60,037 bases of DNA from Oscillospiraceae bacterium (GTDB lineage: Bacteria; Bacillota; Clostridia; Oscillospirales; Ruminococcaceae), in NCBI GenBank assembly GCA_017560985.1, contig JAFZDX010000064.1, positions 1 through 60,037 of the forward strand. The letters run 5' to 3'. This document shows positions 8,033-16,905 of this stretch, in pieces. The notes below the pieces were generated by a model. It made no database searches. It was not told where the DNA came from and worked only from the letters and a program-made list of their open reading frames with translations. Each line of letters begins with the position of its first letter. The stretch's first letter is position 1. The position numbers were made by a program, and so were the translations under genes.

Positions 8033-8911
8033 ATGATTATCAAAGATATGTGCGTTTTTGCTCTTGGCGAAAACAAAGAGGCAGCTGTTAAAGTCCCACA
8101 GGGGGAAATCATTAAATTCCACACAAATGACTGTTTCAATAATCAGATTACCAGTGAAGACTACGTTATGGATGTGCTGGACTGGGATCACATCAACCCA
8201 GCTACTGGACCTGTGTTTATCGAGGGCGCAGAAAAAGGTGATGTGCTGAAAGTTGAAATTCTTGATATTGAACTTGATGATATGGGTACAATGTGCTGTC
8301 TGCCGGAAAATGGTGTTTTAGGTGCTGACATCACAGAAAATCAGGTTAAAAAAGTCCCAATCAAAGAGGGCAAGGCAATTTTCAACCAGTTTGAATTGCC
8401 GCTTAACCCAATGATTGGTGTTATAGGTGTTGCACCGGAAAACGAACCAATTCCTTGTGGCACACCGGGCAGACACGGCGGCAATATGGATAATACAAAA
8501 ATTGCAAAAGGTGCCACACTCTATCTGCCAGTTTTTCACGATGGCGCATACTTTGGCTGTGGCGATGTGCACGCCTGTATGGGTGACGGTGAAATTATGG
8601 TTTCCGGTGTGGAAATAGGTGCAGTTGTTTCACTTCGTTTTACAGTTCTGAAAGGAATTTCAATAGATAATCCACGTCTGGAAGATGCCGACAACATCTA
8701 TACAATAGCTTCCAGCGAAGATCTGGAAAAAGCTATCTACACAGCCACAAAAGATATGTGCGGTATTCTGCAGAAAAATCTGGGCTATACTCTTAACGAA
8801 GCAGGTATGCTTATGTCTGCCTGTGGCAACCTGCAGTTCTGTCAGGTGGTAGACCCAGAAAGAACAGTACGTATGGCCATTCCAAAAACTATTTGTGATA
8901 AAGTTTTGTAA
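8033..8911 (+). CDS. Acetamidase/formamidase family protein
   Basis: A 292-residue FmdA/AmdA-family protein, a zinc-dependent family that hydrolyses short amides to acid and ammonia. Family landmarks are HINPATGPVFIEGAEKGDVLKVEI, a GRHGGNMD segment and GDVHACMGDGE, which carries ligand and catalytic acidic residues. AAAGGAG precedes the ATG at good spacing. Length agrees with the family. It follows the radical SAM gene closely; whether the two act together is unknown. Confidence 0.87.
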   Translation: MIIKDMCVFALGENKEAAVKVPQGEIIKFHTNDCFNNQITSEDYVMDVLDWDHINPATGPVFIEGAEKGDVLKVEILDIELDDMGTMCCLPENGVLGADITENQVKKVPIKEGKAIFNQFELPLNPMIGVIGVAPENEPIPCGTPGRHGGNMDNTKIAKGATLYLPVFHDGAYFGCGDVHACMGDGEIMVSGVEIGAVVSLRFTVLKGISIDNPRLEDADNIYTIASSEDLEKAIYTATKDMCGILQKNLGYTLNEAGMLMSACGNLQFCQVVDPERTVRMAIPKTICDKVL

Positions 8912-8930
8912 ACTACGATATTTAAAACAA

Positions 8931-8968
8931 AAAATGCATTGCAGTGAATTCTGCAATGCATTTTATTT
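8931..8968. terminator. Bidirectional terminator between acetamidase and htpG
   Basis: AAAATGCATTGCAG / CTGCAATGCATTTT, 14-bp perfect stem with a TGAATT loop, T-rich on both strands, between convergent genes. Confidence 0.9.
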
Positions 8969-10846
8969 TTATAACATCAGATCGCAAATCATATTGCTCA
9001 GTTCTGTTGGATTATCAACAGTCAGACCTTCAATCAGTCTTGCCTGTGCATAAAGAATTTTTGTGTATTTTTCCAGTTTTTCTGTGTCTGTTTCTGCCAG
9101 CTGTTTCAGTTTGTCACTGATAGGGTGGTCTTTGTTGATTTCCATTACAACTTCGGCTTTTGCGTCAGTGCCGTTAGGCATCTGGCTCAGTATTTTTTCC
9201 ATTTCCAGAGAAAGCACACCTTCACTTACCAGACATACAGGGTGGCTTTTCAGTCTGTTTGTAAATCTTACAGCAGTTACACTTTCACCCAAAGCAGCTT
9301 TCATAGCCTCCAGCATTTCTTTGCTTTCTGTATTGATTGCTTCCAGCTGCTGTTTTTCTTCGTCTGTGTCCAGATTTAGATTTTCTGTACTGATATTTGT
9401 AAAGGTTTTGTCTTTATAGCTTGCCAGAATCTGCAGTGCAAATTCATCTACATTGTCTGTCAGATACAGGATTTCATAACCTTTGTCCTTAATCAGTTCA
9501 GCCTGTGGCAGCATATCGATTTTGTCCACACTTTCACCGCAGGCATAGTAAATTGTGTTCTGTCCTTCTTTGCATCTGTCCACATATTCAGCCAGTGTAA
9601 CAGGTTTCTTTTCGTAAGAAGAAGTAAACAGCACAAGGTCTGCCAGTTTGTCTTTGTTTGCGCCAAAGTCTTCGTACATGCCAAATTTCAGCTGTGTACC
9701 AAATGCTTTGAAAAATTCTTCATAAGTTTCCCTGTCATTTTTCAGCATTGACAGCAGTTCATTTTTGACTTTTCTTTCAATGTTTGTGGCAATCAGTTTC
9801 AGCTGTCTGTCGTGCTGCAGCATTTCACGGCTGATATTAAGTGACAGGTCTTCACTGTCCACCAGACCTTTTACAAAACTGAAATAGTCAGGCAGCAGGT
9901 CCGGGCATTTTTCCATAATCATCACACCGGAAGAATACAGCTGTAATCCTTTTTCAAAATTCTTTGAATAGTAATCAAATGGTGCCTGTTTTGGAATATA
10001 CAGCAGGGCAGTGTAGGTGGCGTTGCCTTCTACTTTTGTGTGAATAACCTTTGCAGGTTCCTGCCAGTCACCAAACTGGTCTTTGTAGAAAGAGTTGAAT
10101 TCTTCCTGTGAAATTTCATTTTTGTTTTTCTTCCACAGTGGAATCATACTGTTAAGTGTTCTTTCTTCCAGCACTTTTTCATATTCGTTTTCACTGCCTT
10201 CTTTCAGGCGGTTTGTTTCCCACATCATTCTGATAGGGTAACGGATAAAGTCTGAATATTTCTTTACCAGACCCATAATTGTGTACTGTTCCAGAAAGTC
10301 TGAATAGTTTTCGTCTTCGGTGTCATCTTTGATGTGCAATGTGATTTTTGTACCGACTGTATCTTTGATACATGGTTCAATGGTGTAACCGTCCACGCCT
10401 TTTGAACTCCAGCAGTATGCCTGGTTTTCGCCGTGGGCAAGACTGCGCACAGTTACACTGTCACTTACCATAAATGCAGAGTAAAAACCCACACCAAACT
10501 GGCCGATAATAGTCATATCATCAGCTTTATTTTCTGTTTTAAAATCAAGACTGCCGCTTTTTGCAATGGTACCCAGGTTATTTTCCAGCTCTTTTTCGGT
10601 CATACCTATACCGTTGTCTTCAATAGTAAGTGTACGTTTATCGCTGTCTATGCTGATTTTAATCTGATAGTCACTTCTGGACAGTGTGATGCTGTCATCA
10701 GTCAGTGATTTGAAATACATTTTATCCAATGCATCGCTGGCGTTGGAAATGAGTTCTCTCAAAAATATTTCCTTGTGTGTATAGATGGAATTGATCATCA
10801 TATCCATCAGTTTTTTACTTTCGGCTTTAAATTGTTTCTTTGCCAT
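8969..10846 (-). CDS. htpG: Hsp90 chaperone HtpG
   Basis: A 625-residue Hsp90 homologue, an ATP-driven cytosolic chaperone. The GHKL ATPase motifs are clear: ELISNASDAL (31-40), DNGIGM (77-82) and GQFGVGFYSAF (115-125). The middle domain includes the catalytic-loop arginine region SLNISREMLQ. There is no eukaryotic MEEVD tail, as expected for bacteria. GGAGG precedes the ATG. A CIRCE-like operator sits between the promoter and the start codon, matching the one before groES, so HrcA-type heat-shock repression is likely; htpG is not under HrcA in B. subtilis. Confidence 0.97.
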   Translation of the reverse strand: MAKKQFKAESKKLMDMMINSIYTHKEIFLRELISNASDALDKMYFKSLTDDSITLSRSDYQIKISIDSDKRTLTIEDNGIGMTEKELENNLGTIAKSGSLDFKTENKADDMTIIGQFGVGFYSAFMVSDSVTVRSLAHGENQAYCWSSKGVDGYTIEPCIKDTVGTKITLHIKDDTEDENYSDFLEQYTIMGLVKKYSDFIRYPIRMMWETNRLKEGSENEYEKVLEERTLNSMIPLWKKNKNEISQEEFNSFYKDQFGDWQEPAKVIHTKVEGNATYTALLYIPKQAPFDYYSKNFEKGLQLYSSGVMIMEKCPDLLPDYFSFVKGLVDSEDLSLNISREMLQHDRQLKLIATNIERKVKNELLSMLKNDRETYEEFFKAFGTQLKFGMYEDFGANKDKLADLVLFTSSYEKKPVTLAEYVDRCKEGQNTIYYACGESVDKIDMLPQAELIKDKGYEILYLTDNVDEFALQILASYKDKTFTNISTENLNLDTDEEKQQLEAINTESKEMLEAMKAALGESVTAVRFTNRLKSHPVCLVSEGVLSLEMEKILSQMPNGTDAKAEVVMEINKDHPISDKLKQLAETDTEKLEKYTKILYAQARLIEGLTVDNPTELSNMICDLML

Positions 10847-10864
10847 AATATCGCCTCCAAATAA

Positions 10865-10891
10865 TTAGCAATCTAATACCTTGACTGCTAA
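10865..10891 (-). promoter_or_regulatory. CIRCE-like operator of htpG (HrcA site)
   Basis: TTAGCAATC-N9-GACTGCTAA, an inverted repeat with the exact 9-bp spacer of CIRCE. Outer TTAGCA/TGCTAA bases match the classical element, while the inner base of the GACTGCTAA half differs from GAGTGCTAA. The groES site carries the same change. Confidence 0.82.
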
Positions 10892-10893
10892 TT

Positions 10894-10922
10894 ATTATAG
10901 ACCTATATTAAAATAAATGCAA
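10894..10922 (-). promoter_or_regulatory. Promoter of htpG
   Basis: On the minus strand TTGCAT (10922-10917), 17 bp, TATAAT (10899-10894). The operator begins two bases after the -10 box. Confidence 0.8.
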
Positions 10923-10938
10923 TAGTTTTAACAAATCT

Positions 10939-10967
10939 TTTACATTTATATCCAAACGTGGTATAAT
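10939..10967 (+). promoter_or_regulatory. Promoter of PK_C-domain gene
   Basis: TTTACA (10939-10944), 17 bp, TATAAT (10962-10967) with an extended TGG. Divergent from the htpG promoter. Confidence 0.7.
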
Positions 10968-11007
10968 ATCCATAATTTATAATTCGCAAAAATGAAAGGA
11001 AAATACT

Positions 11008-11580
11008 ATGGGCGTTCATCTTTTTGAAAACAAAGGCTGGGAAAATACATATAAAACAGCAGAACTTGCTGCTGAATATGCAAAAGAACACGGCCTTAAA
11101 TATGTTGTTCTGGCATCAAAAACAGGCTACACAATCGATATTTTTATGGAAACATTTGCAAAAGCAGGCGTAGATGTAAAATTTGTTTCCGTAACACACT
11201 GCTATGGCGATATGGGTCCTGGCCAGTGCGAAATGAGCCTGGAAAAACGCAAGGAACTTACAGAAAAAGGCGTTACAGTTATCACAGCAACACATGCACT
11301 TTCAGGTGCTGAAAGAGGCATTGCAAACAGATACGGCGGTGTTACACCTGCTATCCTTATGGCAGATACACTTAAATTCCTGGGCCAGGGTATGAAAGTT
11401 GGCGTAGAAATTTCTCTTATGGCTATGGACAACGGTGCTATCCCTTACGGTGAAGAAATCATCGCTGTTGGCGGTTGTGGTCACGGTGCTGACTATGCTC
11501 TTACACTTATCCCAGGTCATTCCAACAACCTGTTCGAAACAAAAGTTATCGACATTATCTGCAAACCAAGAATTTCATAA
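11008..11580 (+). CDS. Stand-alone pyruvate kinase C-terminal (PK_C) domain protein
   Basis: A 190-residue soluble protein that resembles the pyruvate kinase alpha/beta C-terminal domain without a catalytic barrel. It shows an N-terminal amphipathic helix (AAEYAKEHGLKYVVLASKTGYT) leading to a Rossmann-like core, and the family end GEEIIAVGGCGHGADYALTLIPGHS. Homologues of this size are common in anaerobes with no established biochemical role. GGAAA precedes the ATG. It forms a single-gene unit with its own promoter and terminator. It cannot have pyruvate kinase activity by itself. Confidence 0.75.
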   Translation: MGVHLFENKGWENTYKTAELAAEYAKEHGLKYVVLASKTGYTIDIFMETFAKAGVDVKFVSVTHCYGDMGPGQCEMSLEKRKELTEKGVTVITATHALSGAERGIANRYGGVTPAILMADTLKFLGQGMKVGVEISLMAMDNGAIPYGEEIIAVGGCGHGADYALTLIPGHSNNLFETKVIDIICKPRIS

Positions 11581-11589
11581 TCAGATACA

Positions 11590-11620
11590 AATCACCCCAT
11601 TACCAATGGGGTGATTTATT
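11590..11620 (+). terminator. Terminator of PK_C-domain gene
   Basis: AATCACCCCATT-ACC-AATGGGGTGATT stem-loop with trailing T-rich sequence. Confidence 0.9.
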
Positions 11621-11685
11621 TTGTTGACGTAAAGATAATAAATATTGTAACATAAAAGAAAATAAATGTTATAAAGAGTGATGTT

Positions 11686-12813
11686 ATGAAAAAAATAATC
11701 CTTATACCGGACTCTTTCAAAGGGACTCTCTCTGCAGCTGAATTCTGCCATATTTCTTCAGACGTACTTAAAAAGCATTTTCCAGCTGCTGAAATTATTT
11801 CACTGCCACTGGCTGACGGTGGGGAAGGCACTACTGATTGCTTTCTGACAATGGATGGATATACAAAGGTGACTGCCACAGTGAAAAATGCCTTTATGGA
11901 AGATATCACAGGTTATTATGCGGTAAAGGGGAACACTGCGGTTATGGAAATGGCTATGTGTGCGTCTCTCCCAAGCGCAAGAGGCAGGGAAAACCCAGCC
12001 ACAACCACTACCTATGGTGTGGGCCAGCTTATATGTCACGCTGTTGAAAATGGCACCAAAAAGATAATTCTGGGCCTTGGTGGCAGTTGTACCAACGATG
12101 CAGGTACAGGTATGGCAGCTGCATTAGGTGTACAGTTTTTTGATAAAGATGGAAACAGCTTTATTCCTACAGGTGAAACCCTTGATAAAATTACAGCTTT
12201 CAACACCGAAAATACAGATATATTATTAAAAGACGTCGAAATAACCGCTATGTGCGATATAGACAACCCGCTTTATGGTAAAAATGGTGCAGCATATATT
12301 TTTGCACCTCAGAAAGGTGCAGATTCAGAAATGGTTGCAGTCCTTGATGAAAAATTAAAATATATTGCCAGTTTTACAGAAAAGCAGACAGGTAACAATT
12401 ATTATGATATAAAAGGTGCCGGTGCAGCCGGTGGTATGGGCTTTGGTGTATGCGCATTCCTTGGTGGCAGCCTGAAACCCGGTGTAAATCTTATCCTTGA
12501 AACAATAGGTTTTGAAAACCAGCTGTCAGACACAGACCTGATAATAACTGGGGAAGGCAGGCTGGACAGCCAGTCCCTTTCAGGCAAAGCGGTTATCGGC
12601 ATTTCTCGTATAGCACAAAAATATAACGTACCGGTTATCGCAGTAGTAGGCAGTGTGGCTGATGATGTTTCTCCCGTATATACACAGGGGGTTACAGCTG
12701 TATTTACTACCAATACACAGCCTGTTCCATTTGAAATTGCAGCCGCCAGTACAGGCAGAAACCTGGAATTTACAGTGGAGAATATACGGCGAATGATCGC
12801 TGCAATAAAATAG
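11686..12813 (+). CDS. Glycerate kinase
   Basis: A 375-residue glycerate kinase of the GarK/GlxK family, which phosphorylates glycerate with ATP. The N-terminal DSFKGTLSA (9-17), LADGGEGT (about 43-50), GLGGSCTNDAGTGMAAALG in the middle and TGEGRLDSQSLSGKA near the end are the family signatures. Length is normal. The ATG follows a GTGAT site; the preceding TTGACG at 11624 may be its -35 box, but the -10 is poor. No terminator separates it from deoC, whose own promoter lies in the gap. Confidence 0.92.
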   Translation: MKKIILIPDSFKGTLSAAEFCHISSDVLKKHFPAAEIISLPLADGGEGTTDCFLTMDGYTKVTATVKNAFMEDITGYYAVKGNTAVMEMAMCASLPSARGRENPATTTTYGVGQLICHAVENGTKKIILGLGGSCTNDAGTGMAAALGVQFFDKDGNSFIPTGETLDKITAFNTENTDILLKDVEITAMCDIDNPLYGKNGAAYIFAPQKGADSEMVAVLDEKLKYIASFTEKQTGNNYYDIKGAGAAGGMGFGVCAFLGGSLKPGVNLILETIGFENQLSDTDLIITGEGRLDSQSLSGKAVIGISRIAQKYNVPVIAVVGSVADDVSPVYTQGVTAVFTTNTQPVPFEIAAASTGRNLEFTVENIRRMIAAIK

Positions 12814-12823
12814 GTGTATATTG

Positions 12824-12852
12824 TTTACATATTTACTTTTTTGTGTTAAAAT
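12824..12852 (+). promoter_or_regulatory. Promoter of deoC
   Basis: TTTACA (12824-12829), 17 bp, TAAAAT (12847-12852) with an extended TGT. Confidence 0.65.
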
Positions 12853-12891
12853 TAACTTAAAACGGGCTTAAAAGCCATTATGGAGGTAATT

Positions 12892-13560
12892 ATGACAAAT
12901 CAGGAAATTCTGGCAAGAGTTGACCATACACTGCTGAAAGCTGATGCAAAAAAAGCAGACATCAAAAGAATATGCGAAGAAGCAATGGCAAACAACACAG
13001 CATCTATCTGTATCAACCCTGGCTTTATTGAATATGCTGTTGGAATTATGGGCGACAAAATCCCTGTATGTACAGTAATCGGCTTCCCTTTGGGCGCTAT
13101 GACAACAGCGGCAAAAGTTTTTGAAGCAAAAGATGCCATCGAAAAAGGTGCACAGGAAGTTGATATGGTTATCAATATCTCCCGTGCTAAAGATGGTGAC
13201 TGGGAATATATCACAGAAGAAATCAGACAGATCAAACAGGCTGTTGGCGATAAAATTCTGAAAGTTATTATCGAAACATGCCTTCTGACTGACGAAGAAA
13301 AAATCGCTCTGTGCAAATGTGTAACTGATGCAGGCGCAGACTATATCAAAACCAGCACTGGTTTCTCCACAGCAGGTGCAACATTCCACGATATTGAACT
13401 GTTTGCAAAGCATTGCGAAGGAAAATGCAAAATCAAAGCAGCAGGCGGTATCCGCAGCCGTGAAGATATGGTAAAATTCATTGAACTGGGCGCAGACAGA
13501 CTGGGCACATCTTCTGCTATCAAAATCCTTAATGGTGCAGATGCAGGTAATTCTTATTAA
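12892..13560 (+). CDS. deoC: Deoxyribose-phosphate aldolase
   Basis: A 222-residue class I aldolase that splits 2-deoxyribose 5-phosphate into glyceraldehyde 3-phosphate and acetaldehyde during deoxynucleoside breakdown. The Schiff-base lysine is in IKTSTGFS (about Lys153) and the second active lysine in KAAGGIR (about Lys182); DHTLLK and VDMVIN are also typical. The start is the ATG at 12892, because GGAGG at 12882-12886 lies just upstream; an in-frame ATG at 12880 overlaps that site and is rejected. No other deo genes are adjacent. Confidence 0.95.
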   Translation: MTNQEILARVDHTLLKADAKKADIKRICEEAMANNTASICINPGFIEYAVGIMGDKIPVCTVIGFPLGAMTTAAKVFEAKDAIEKGAQEVDMVINISRAKDGDWEYITEEIRQIKQAVGDKILKVIIETCLLTDEEKIALCKCVTDAGADYIKTSTGFSTAGATFHDIELFAKHCEGKCKIKAAGGIRSREDMVKFIELGADRLGTSSAIKILNGADAGNSY

Positions 13561-13600
13561 AAAACAGCCTTTGATAAAGGGCACAATACATTAAATAGTT

Positions 13601-13634
13601 AACAGGCACAGCATACCGCTGTGCCTGTTGTTGC
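13601..13634. terminator. Hairpin terminator between deoC and serine hydrolase
   Basis: AACAGGCACAGC / GCTGTGCCTGTT, 12-bp perfect stem with an ATACC loop between convergent genes. T tract is short on the plus strand. Confidence 0.75.
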
Positions 13635-13683
13635 ATATAGTGGGTTATTGAGATAATGTATAATCAGTTGGAAAAATCGGAAT

Positions 13684-14670
13684 TTATCTCTCTGTTAATG
13701 CGTCTATAATATTTGTTTCAATATATTCTACTCTGTCAAAAACCATAGGTTTAAAATGTGCAGTTATGGCTACTACAATCTGATTTTTTCTATCAACATA
13801 TATGATATTACCGCCGTCACCAATAGCAGCAATTATATCTGTTGTTCTGTGGGGAAGCCACCACAAAAAACCATAATCCTGGTTTCCAAATTTCTCATCG
13901 GTAGATATGTAGGATTGTGTCATCATTTCAATCCAATTTTCACTTACAATACGGGCATTGTTATATATTCCGTTATTAAGCACCATTAATCCAATCTGTG
14001 CCATTTCATAAGCTGAAAGAGATAATCCCCAACCTGCAGTTGGCATACCTGTCGGGTCCAAAAACCAAACCCTTCCATGGTCATTTCTATTCATTAAATA
14101 CTCGAACTGGTCTTCTTTGCTTTCGCAGCCCGCATTGCTTCTTGGTGCAATTCCTAAAGGTTCAAATAGATATTTGTTAGCAAAATCAAGCACATCCATA
14201 CCGCTTGTATTTCTGATGATTCCCAAAAGAATTTGAACACCGAGAGTGTGATATCTGAATTCATTAGTGATACCTTTGCGACCACCTAAAATATCTAATG
14301 TTGTCAGTGTCCAATCTTCAGATGTGCAAACCTTTGTCCAAGGTTCACTCTTTCCTTTATAGGGTGCTGTCATTGTCAGCAAATGTTTAATTGTAACTTT
14401 AAATATCGTTTGCTCTCCTCTTTTAGGAGTGTAAATTTCCTTGTAATAGTCCATCACAAAGTCGTCTGCACTTTTTATCAAACCTTGGTCAATGGCAATA
14501 CCTATCAGCAATGATGTTACAGATTTTGTTACACTCATTACATTCATTGTATCGTCTTTTTTAAAGCCATCTCTATACTCTTCAATTTCAAGCACGTTAT
14601 CTTTATAGGCTACAATCTGTTTTATATTTGTATCGTTTTTGCTTGAATAAGTATTCAAAACTTTCTTCAT
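13684..14670 (-). CDS. Beta-lactamase-fold serine hydrolase
   Basis: A 328-residue protein of the class C beta-lactamase/penicillin-binding family. The nucleophile motif SxxK is S46-V-T-K49, in MSVTKSVTSLL; a tyrosine motif (FRYHTLGVQ) and a glycine-rich third motif (GDGGNIIYVD) follow in the right order, with the usual FGNQDYGFLWW stretch. There is no signal peptide, so it is probably cytoplasmic; relatives are esterases or peptidases rather than true beta-lactamases. AGGAGG lies eight bases before the ATG. It looks like an isolated accessory gene with no obvious partner. Confidence 0.85.
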   Translation of the reverse strand: MKKVLNTYSSKNDTNIKQIVAYKDNVLEIEEYRDGFKKDDTMNVMSVTKSVTSLLIGIAIDQGLIKSADDFVMDYYKEIYTPKRGEQTIFKVTIKHLLTMTAPYKGKSEPWTKVCTSEDWTLTTLDILGGRKGITNEFRYHTLGVQILLGIIRNTSGMDVLDFANKYLFEPLGIAPRSNAGCESKEDQFEYLMNRNDHGRVWFLDPTGMPTAGWGLSLSAYEMAQIGLMVLNNGIYNNARIVSENWIEMMTQSYISTDEKFGNQDYGFLWWLPHRTTDIIAAIGDGGNIIYVDRKNQIVVAITAHFKPMVFDRVEYIETNIIDALTER

Positions 14671-14926
14671 TAAAACATCCTCCTGTAAAGCAGTAAAATC
14701 ATATTGTTTGGACGTCCTATAATAAGCCTAAATGAATTTAAAATTAATTTCAATAGTTTTTCATAAAAAAGATATATAAGTTAATAGATAGCTTTTTCAT
14801 TATATAATATTTTTATTATCTGTTGGCCAAATCCCAATTGAACAGATGTAAAAATCACAATTTCACAAACAGTAAATTTGCACATATACAGATAACATTG
14901 CACTGTGTTGAGGCAGCAAATATAAA
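14671..14926. other. AT-rich gap upstream of serine hydrolase
   Basis: Apart from the ribosome binding site of the hydrolase I see no gene, clear promoter or repeat. A short open frame on the plus strand has no ribosome binding site and was not called. Confidence 0.5.
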
Positions 14927-14953
14927 AGCCAGGCTGTATAGTGCAGCCTGGCT
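14915..14953 (-). terminator. Terminator of GNAT gene
   Basis: AGCCAGGCTG / CAGCCTGGCT stem, followed on the minus strand by TTTATATTT. Confidence 0.82.
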
Positions 14954-14989
14954 AAAATGTTTTAGTTATATACAAAAGAGAACTGGGTT

Positions 14990-15460
14990 TTATTTTCTGA
15001 ACTTTTCCAGTTTTACATGCTGTTCTTCATCAGGTGTGGATATACCATCTTTATAATTGTAACCCATTTTCTGGTAAAAGCTCACAGCTGTAATTGACGC
15101 AGGTATTTCTATTCTGTCTGCACGCAGGAAGTATTCATCACTTTCCAGCGTTTCTATCAGCTTTCTGCCTACGCCTTTGCCCTGATAATCAGGGTGAACA
15201 AATATTGTCAGCAGTATACTTTCGGTTTCGCTGCCCCAGAAACCGGCGACGGCGCCACAGGCTATAATTTCTTCGCCATCGCAGATAACATACATATGGC
15301 TGTTTGCCCGTCTTTCAATCAGTATGGGTGGTGTCAACTGTGCAATAGTTTCTTCAATAAACTGTGGTGAATAATCTCTGATGTTTACAGTTCGCAGTGT
15401 ATGTGCGATCATTTCAAAAGTCTGCTGTGCATCAGCAATTTCAAATCGTCTTATAACCAT
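14990..15460 (-). CDS. GNAT family N-acetyltransferase
   Basis: A 156-residue single-domain acetyl-CoA-dependent acyltransferase. The acetyl-CoA loop is in FVHPDYQGKGVGRKLIE, with QGKGVG the motif A glycines, preceded by a strand carrying GAVAGFWG. The C-terminal FYQKMGY is the usual motif B end. I start at the ATG at 15460, as AAGGAGG lies eight bases upstream; the frame stays open further but without a start signal. It is divergent from a small membrane protein gene, with the two start codons about 70 bp apart. The substrate is unknown. Confidence 0.86.
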   Translation of the reverse strand: MVIRRFEIADAQQTFEMIAHTLRTVNIRDYSPQFIEETIAQLTPPILIERRANSHMYVICDGEEIIACGAVAGFWGSETESILLTIFVHPDYQGKGVGRKLIETLESDEYFLRADRIEIPASITAVSFYQKMGYNYKDGISTPDEEQHVKLEKFRK

Positions 15461-15533
15461 AGTGTTACCTCCTTGTGAAATATTGTTTTTATCATTGTAC
15501 AATGCTATAATGTGTTTATCAAGAGGTAATACT

Positions 15534-15749
15534 ATGAATAAAGAATTGGAATCAATAAAAAAACTGGCACTGGATGCCACCAAGATACTTTTAATCAGTA
15601 TTTTATTTGAATTTGTGATAAAATTTGAACATAGAACTTTTCATAGAGCTGAACTGATTTACCTGGTTATCTTTATAAGACTTCTGTCGTTTGTACTCTA
15701 TGCTATGTGCATATATAAGTATCTTGTATATAAAAACATAATCAAATAA
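15534..15749 (+). CDS. Small membrane protein, unknown function
   Basis: A 71-residue protein starting at an ATG with AAGAGG upstream. It has a charged N-terminus, one hydrophobic segment (about 18-31) and a longer one (about 41-63), ending in a basic tail, which suggests two membrane passes. I do not recognise the family. It has a perfect terminator just after the stop, shared with the converging DHHW gene. The hydrophobic pattern, start site and terminator support a real gene. Confidence 0.6.
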   Translation: MNKELESIKKLALDATKILLISILFEFVIKFEHRTFHRAELIYLVIFIRLLSFVLYAMCIYKYLVYKNIIK

Positions 15750-15777
15750 AAAGGACACCGGTCGGTGTCCTTTTGTT
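15750..15777. terminator. Bidirectional terminator
   Basis: AAAGGACACCG-GT-CGGTGTCCTTT stem followed by T-rich DNA; serves the small membrane gene and the convergent DHHW gene. Confidence 0.92.
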
Positions 15778-16893
15778 TTAGTTGAACATATTGATTTTTA
15801 CCAGATCCTTGTCGGACAGGAATGTTTCGCAGTTGTACAGGAAAAGAATATCGTCATAATCGTGTTCTGTGATAAACTGGTCCAGACCCATTGTCATATA
15901 GCGCATATCAAAGATATGGATTTCCTCGAAATCTGCCACCATATATGGAATCATACAGTTGGCATAGCTGTCTTTCAGAATCATAATTTTGCCCTGGCCA
16001 TTGCCTTTGATTGTAGCATAGCCTGGGTTACCGCGTGTAAACATAGCATATTTGTCACGCACTTCCAGTTTTTCTTTTTCATAGATGCCGGCGGCCACAT
16101 CGTTGATTACAATATCAGCTTCAATATCAATATAGCTTAGTGTATCAGCCTGCACATTGTATGTTTTTGATTTTGAATAATGTGTACCCAGAAAATCTTC
16201 CACATCAACCATCTTGTAATTGTCAATAGTTGTGTAATCTTTTCCCAGGGAATTCATCAGTGTTTCATAACCGTAATATGCGCCCAGTGTGGTCCAGTGA
16301 TGGTCAGTGCGATAGTAGATATATTCATCTGTGTGCTGTTTCAGTGCATCGCGCACATCTACAAGCGCATTGCCGACAAGGTTTTCGGCTGCGTATCCCA
16401 GAATGTAGTCTGTATTGATAACAGGGCTGTCAGCGGTAACTTTATCAGTCATCACACCAGGTGCAGTAGGTGCCAGCAGGAAATACACGTTTCTTTCTGG
16501 GTGTCTATCAATAAATTTGTTGATATAACCCACATTCTTTTCCATCTGGCTGTAATCAGTGGTAACAAACTTTGTAAACTGATAACCGTCTTTGCCGTAC
16601 ACTACACCGTTATTTTCAGTTTTGCCCAGCAAAGATTCACTGATACTTTTCAGTGAAATCCATTTATCTCTTACTATGAAATGATCTTCAGTAAAATCTT
16701 CAATCTGTGGTGTATATTCGTTGTCAAACAGCTGTTTCCAGCTGAATTTCGGGAATGTAGCCAGTTCTCTGTTTTCCAGTTCAGAATGGGTTTTTACAGG
16801 GCTGAACAGGTCAGCAATGCCAATACCATACAGGACAACGGCAAAATAGATAACCAGAGGATATTTCTTCAGGTTTTTAAATAAATCTTTCAT
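15778..16893 (-). CDS. DHHW family protein, AlgX/AlgJ-like acyltransferase partner
   Basis: A 371-residue membrane-anchored, outward-facing protein of the DHHW family, related to the SGNH-like AlgJ/AlgX proteins that complete O-acetylation of cell-surface polymers. A hydrophobic anchor lies at about 12-30. TDHHW at 196-200 is the family signature and GKIMILKDSYANCMIPY near 300-315 carries the expected aspartate-serine region. Its ATG has AGGAGG upstream and it lies 12 bp after an AlgI-like MBOAT gene on the same strand, the standard arrangement for a polysaccharide or teichoic-acid O-acyltransferase pair. The acceptor polymer is unknown. Confidence 0.88.
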   Translation of the reverse strand: MKDLFKNLKKYPLVIYFAVVLYGIGIADLFSPVKTHSELENRELATFPKFSWKQLFDNEYTPQIEDFTEDHFIVRDKWISLKSISESLLGKTENNGVVYGKDGYQFTKFVTTDYSQMEKNVGYINKFIDRHPERNVYFLLAPTAPGVMTDKVTADSPVINTDYILGYAAENLVGNALVDVRDALKQHTDEYIYYRTDHHWTTLGAYYGYETLMNSLGKDYTTIDNYKMVDVEDFLGTHYSKSKTYNVQADTLSYIDIEADIVINDVAAGIYEKEKLEVRDKYAMFTRGNPGYATIKGNGQGKIMILKDSYANCMIPYMVADFEEIHIFDMRYMTMGLDQFITEHDYDDILFLYNCETFLSDKDLVKINMFN

Positions 16894-16905
16894 TTCGCCA
16901 CCTCC

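Noticed and set aside
12868..13584. 238-codon frame antisense to deoC
   Set aside because: Cys/Phe-rich antisense shadow without a ribosome binding site; deoC has catalytic residues on the other strand.
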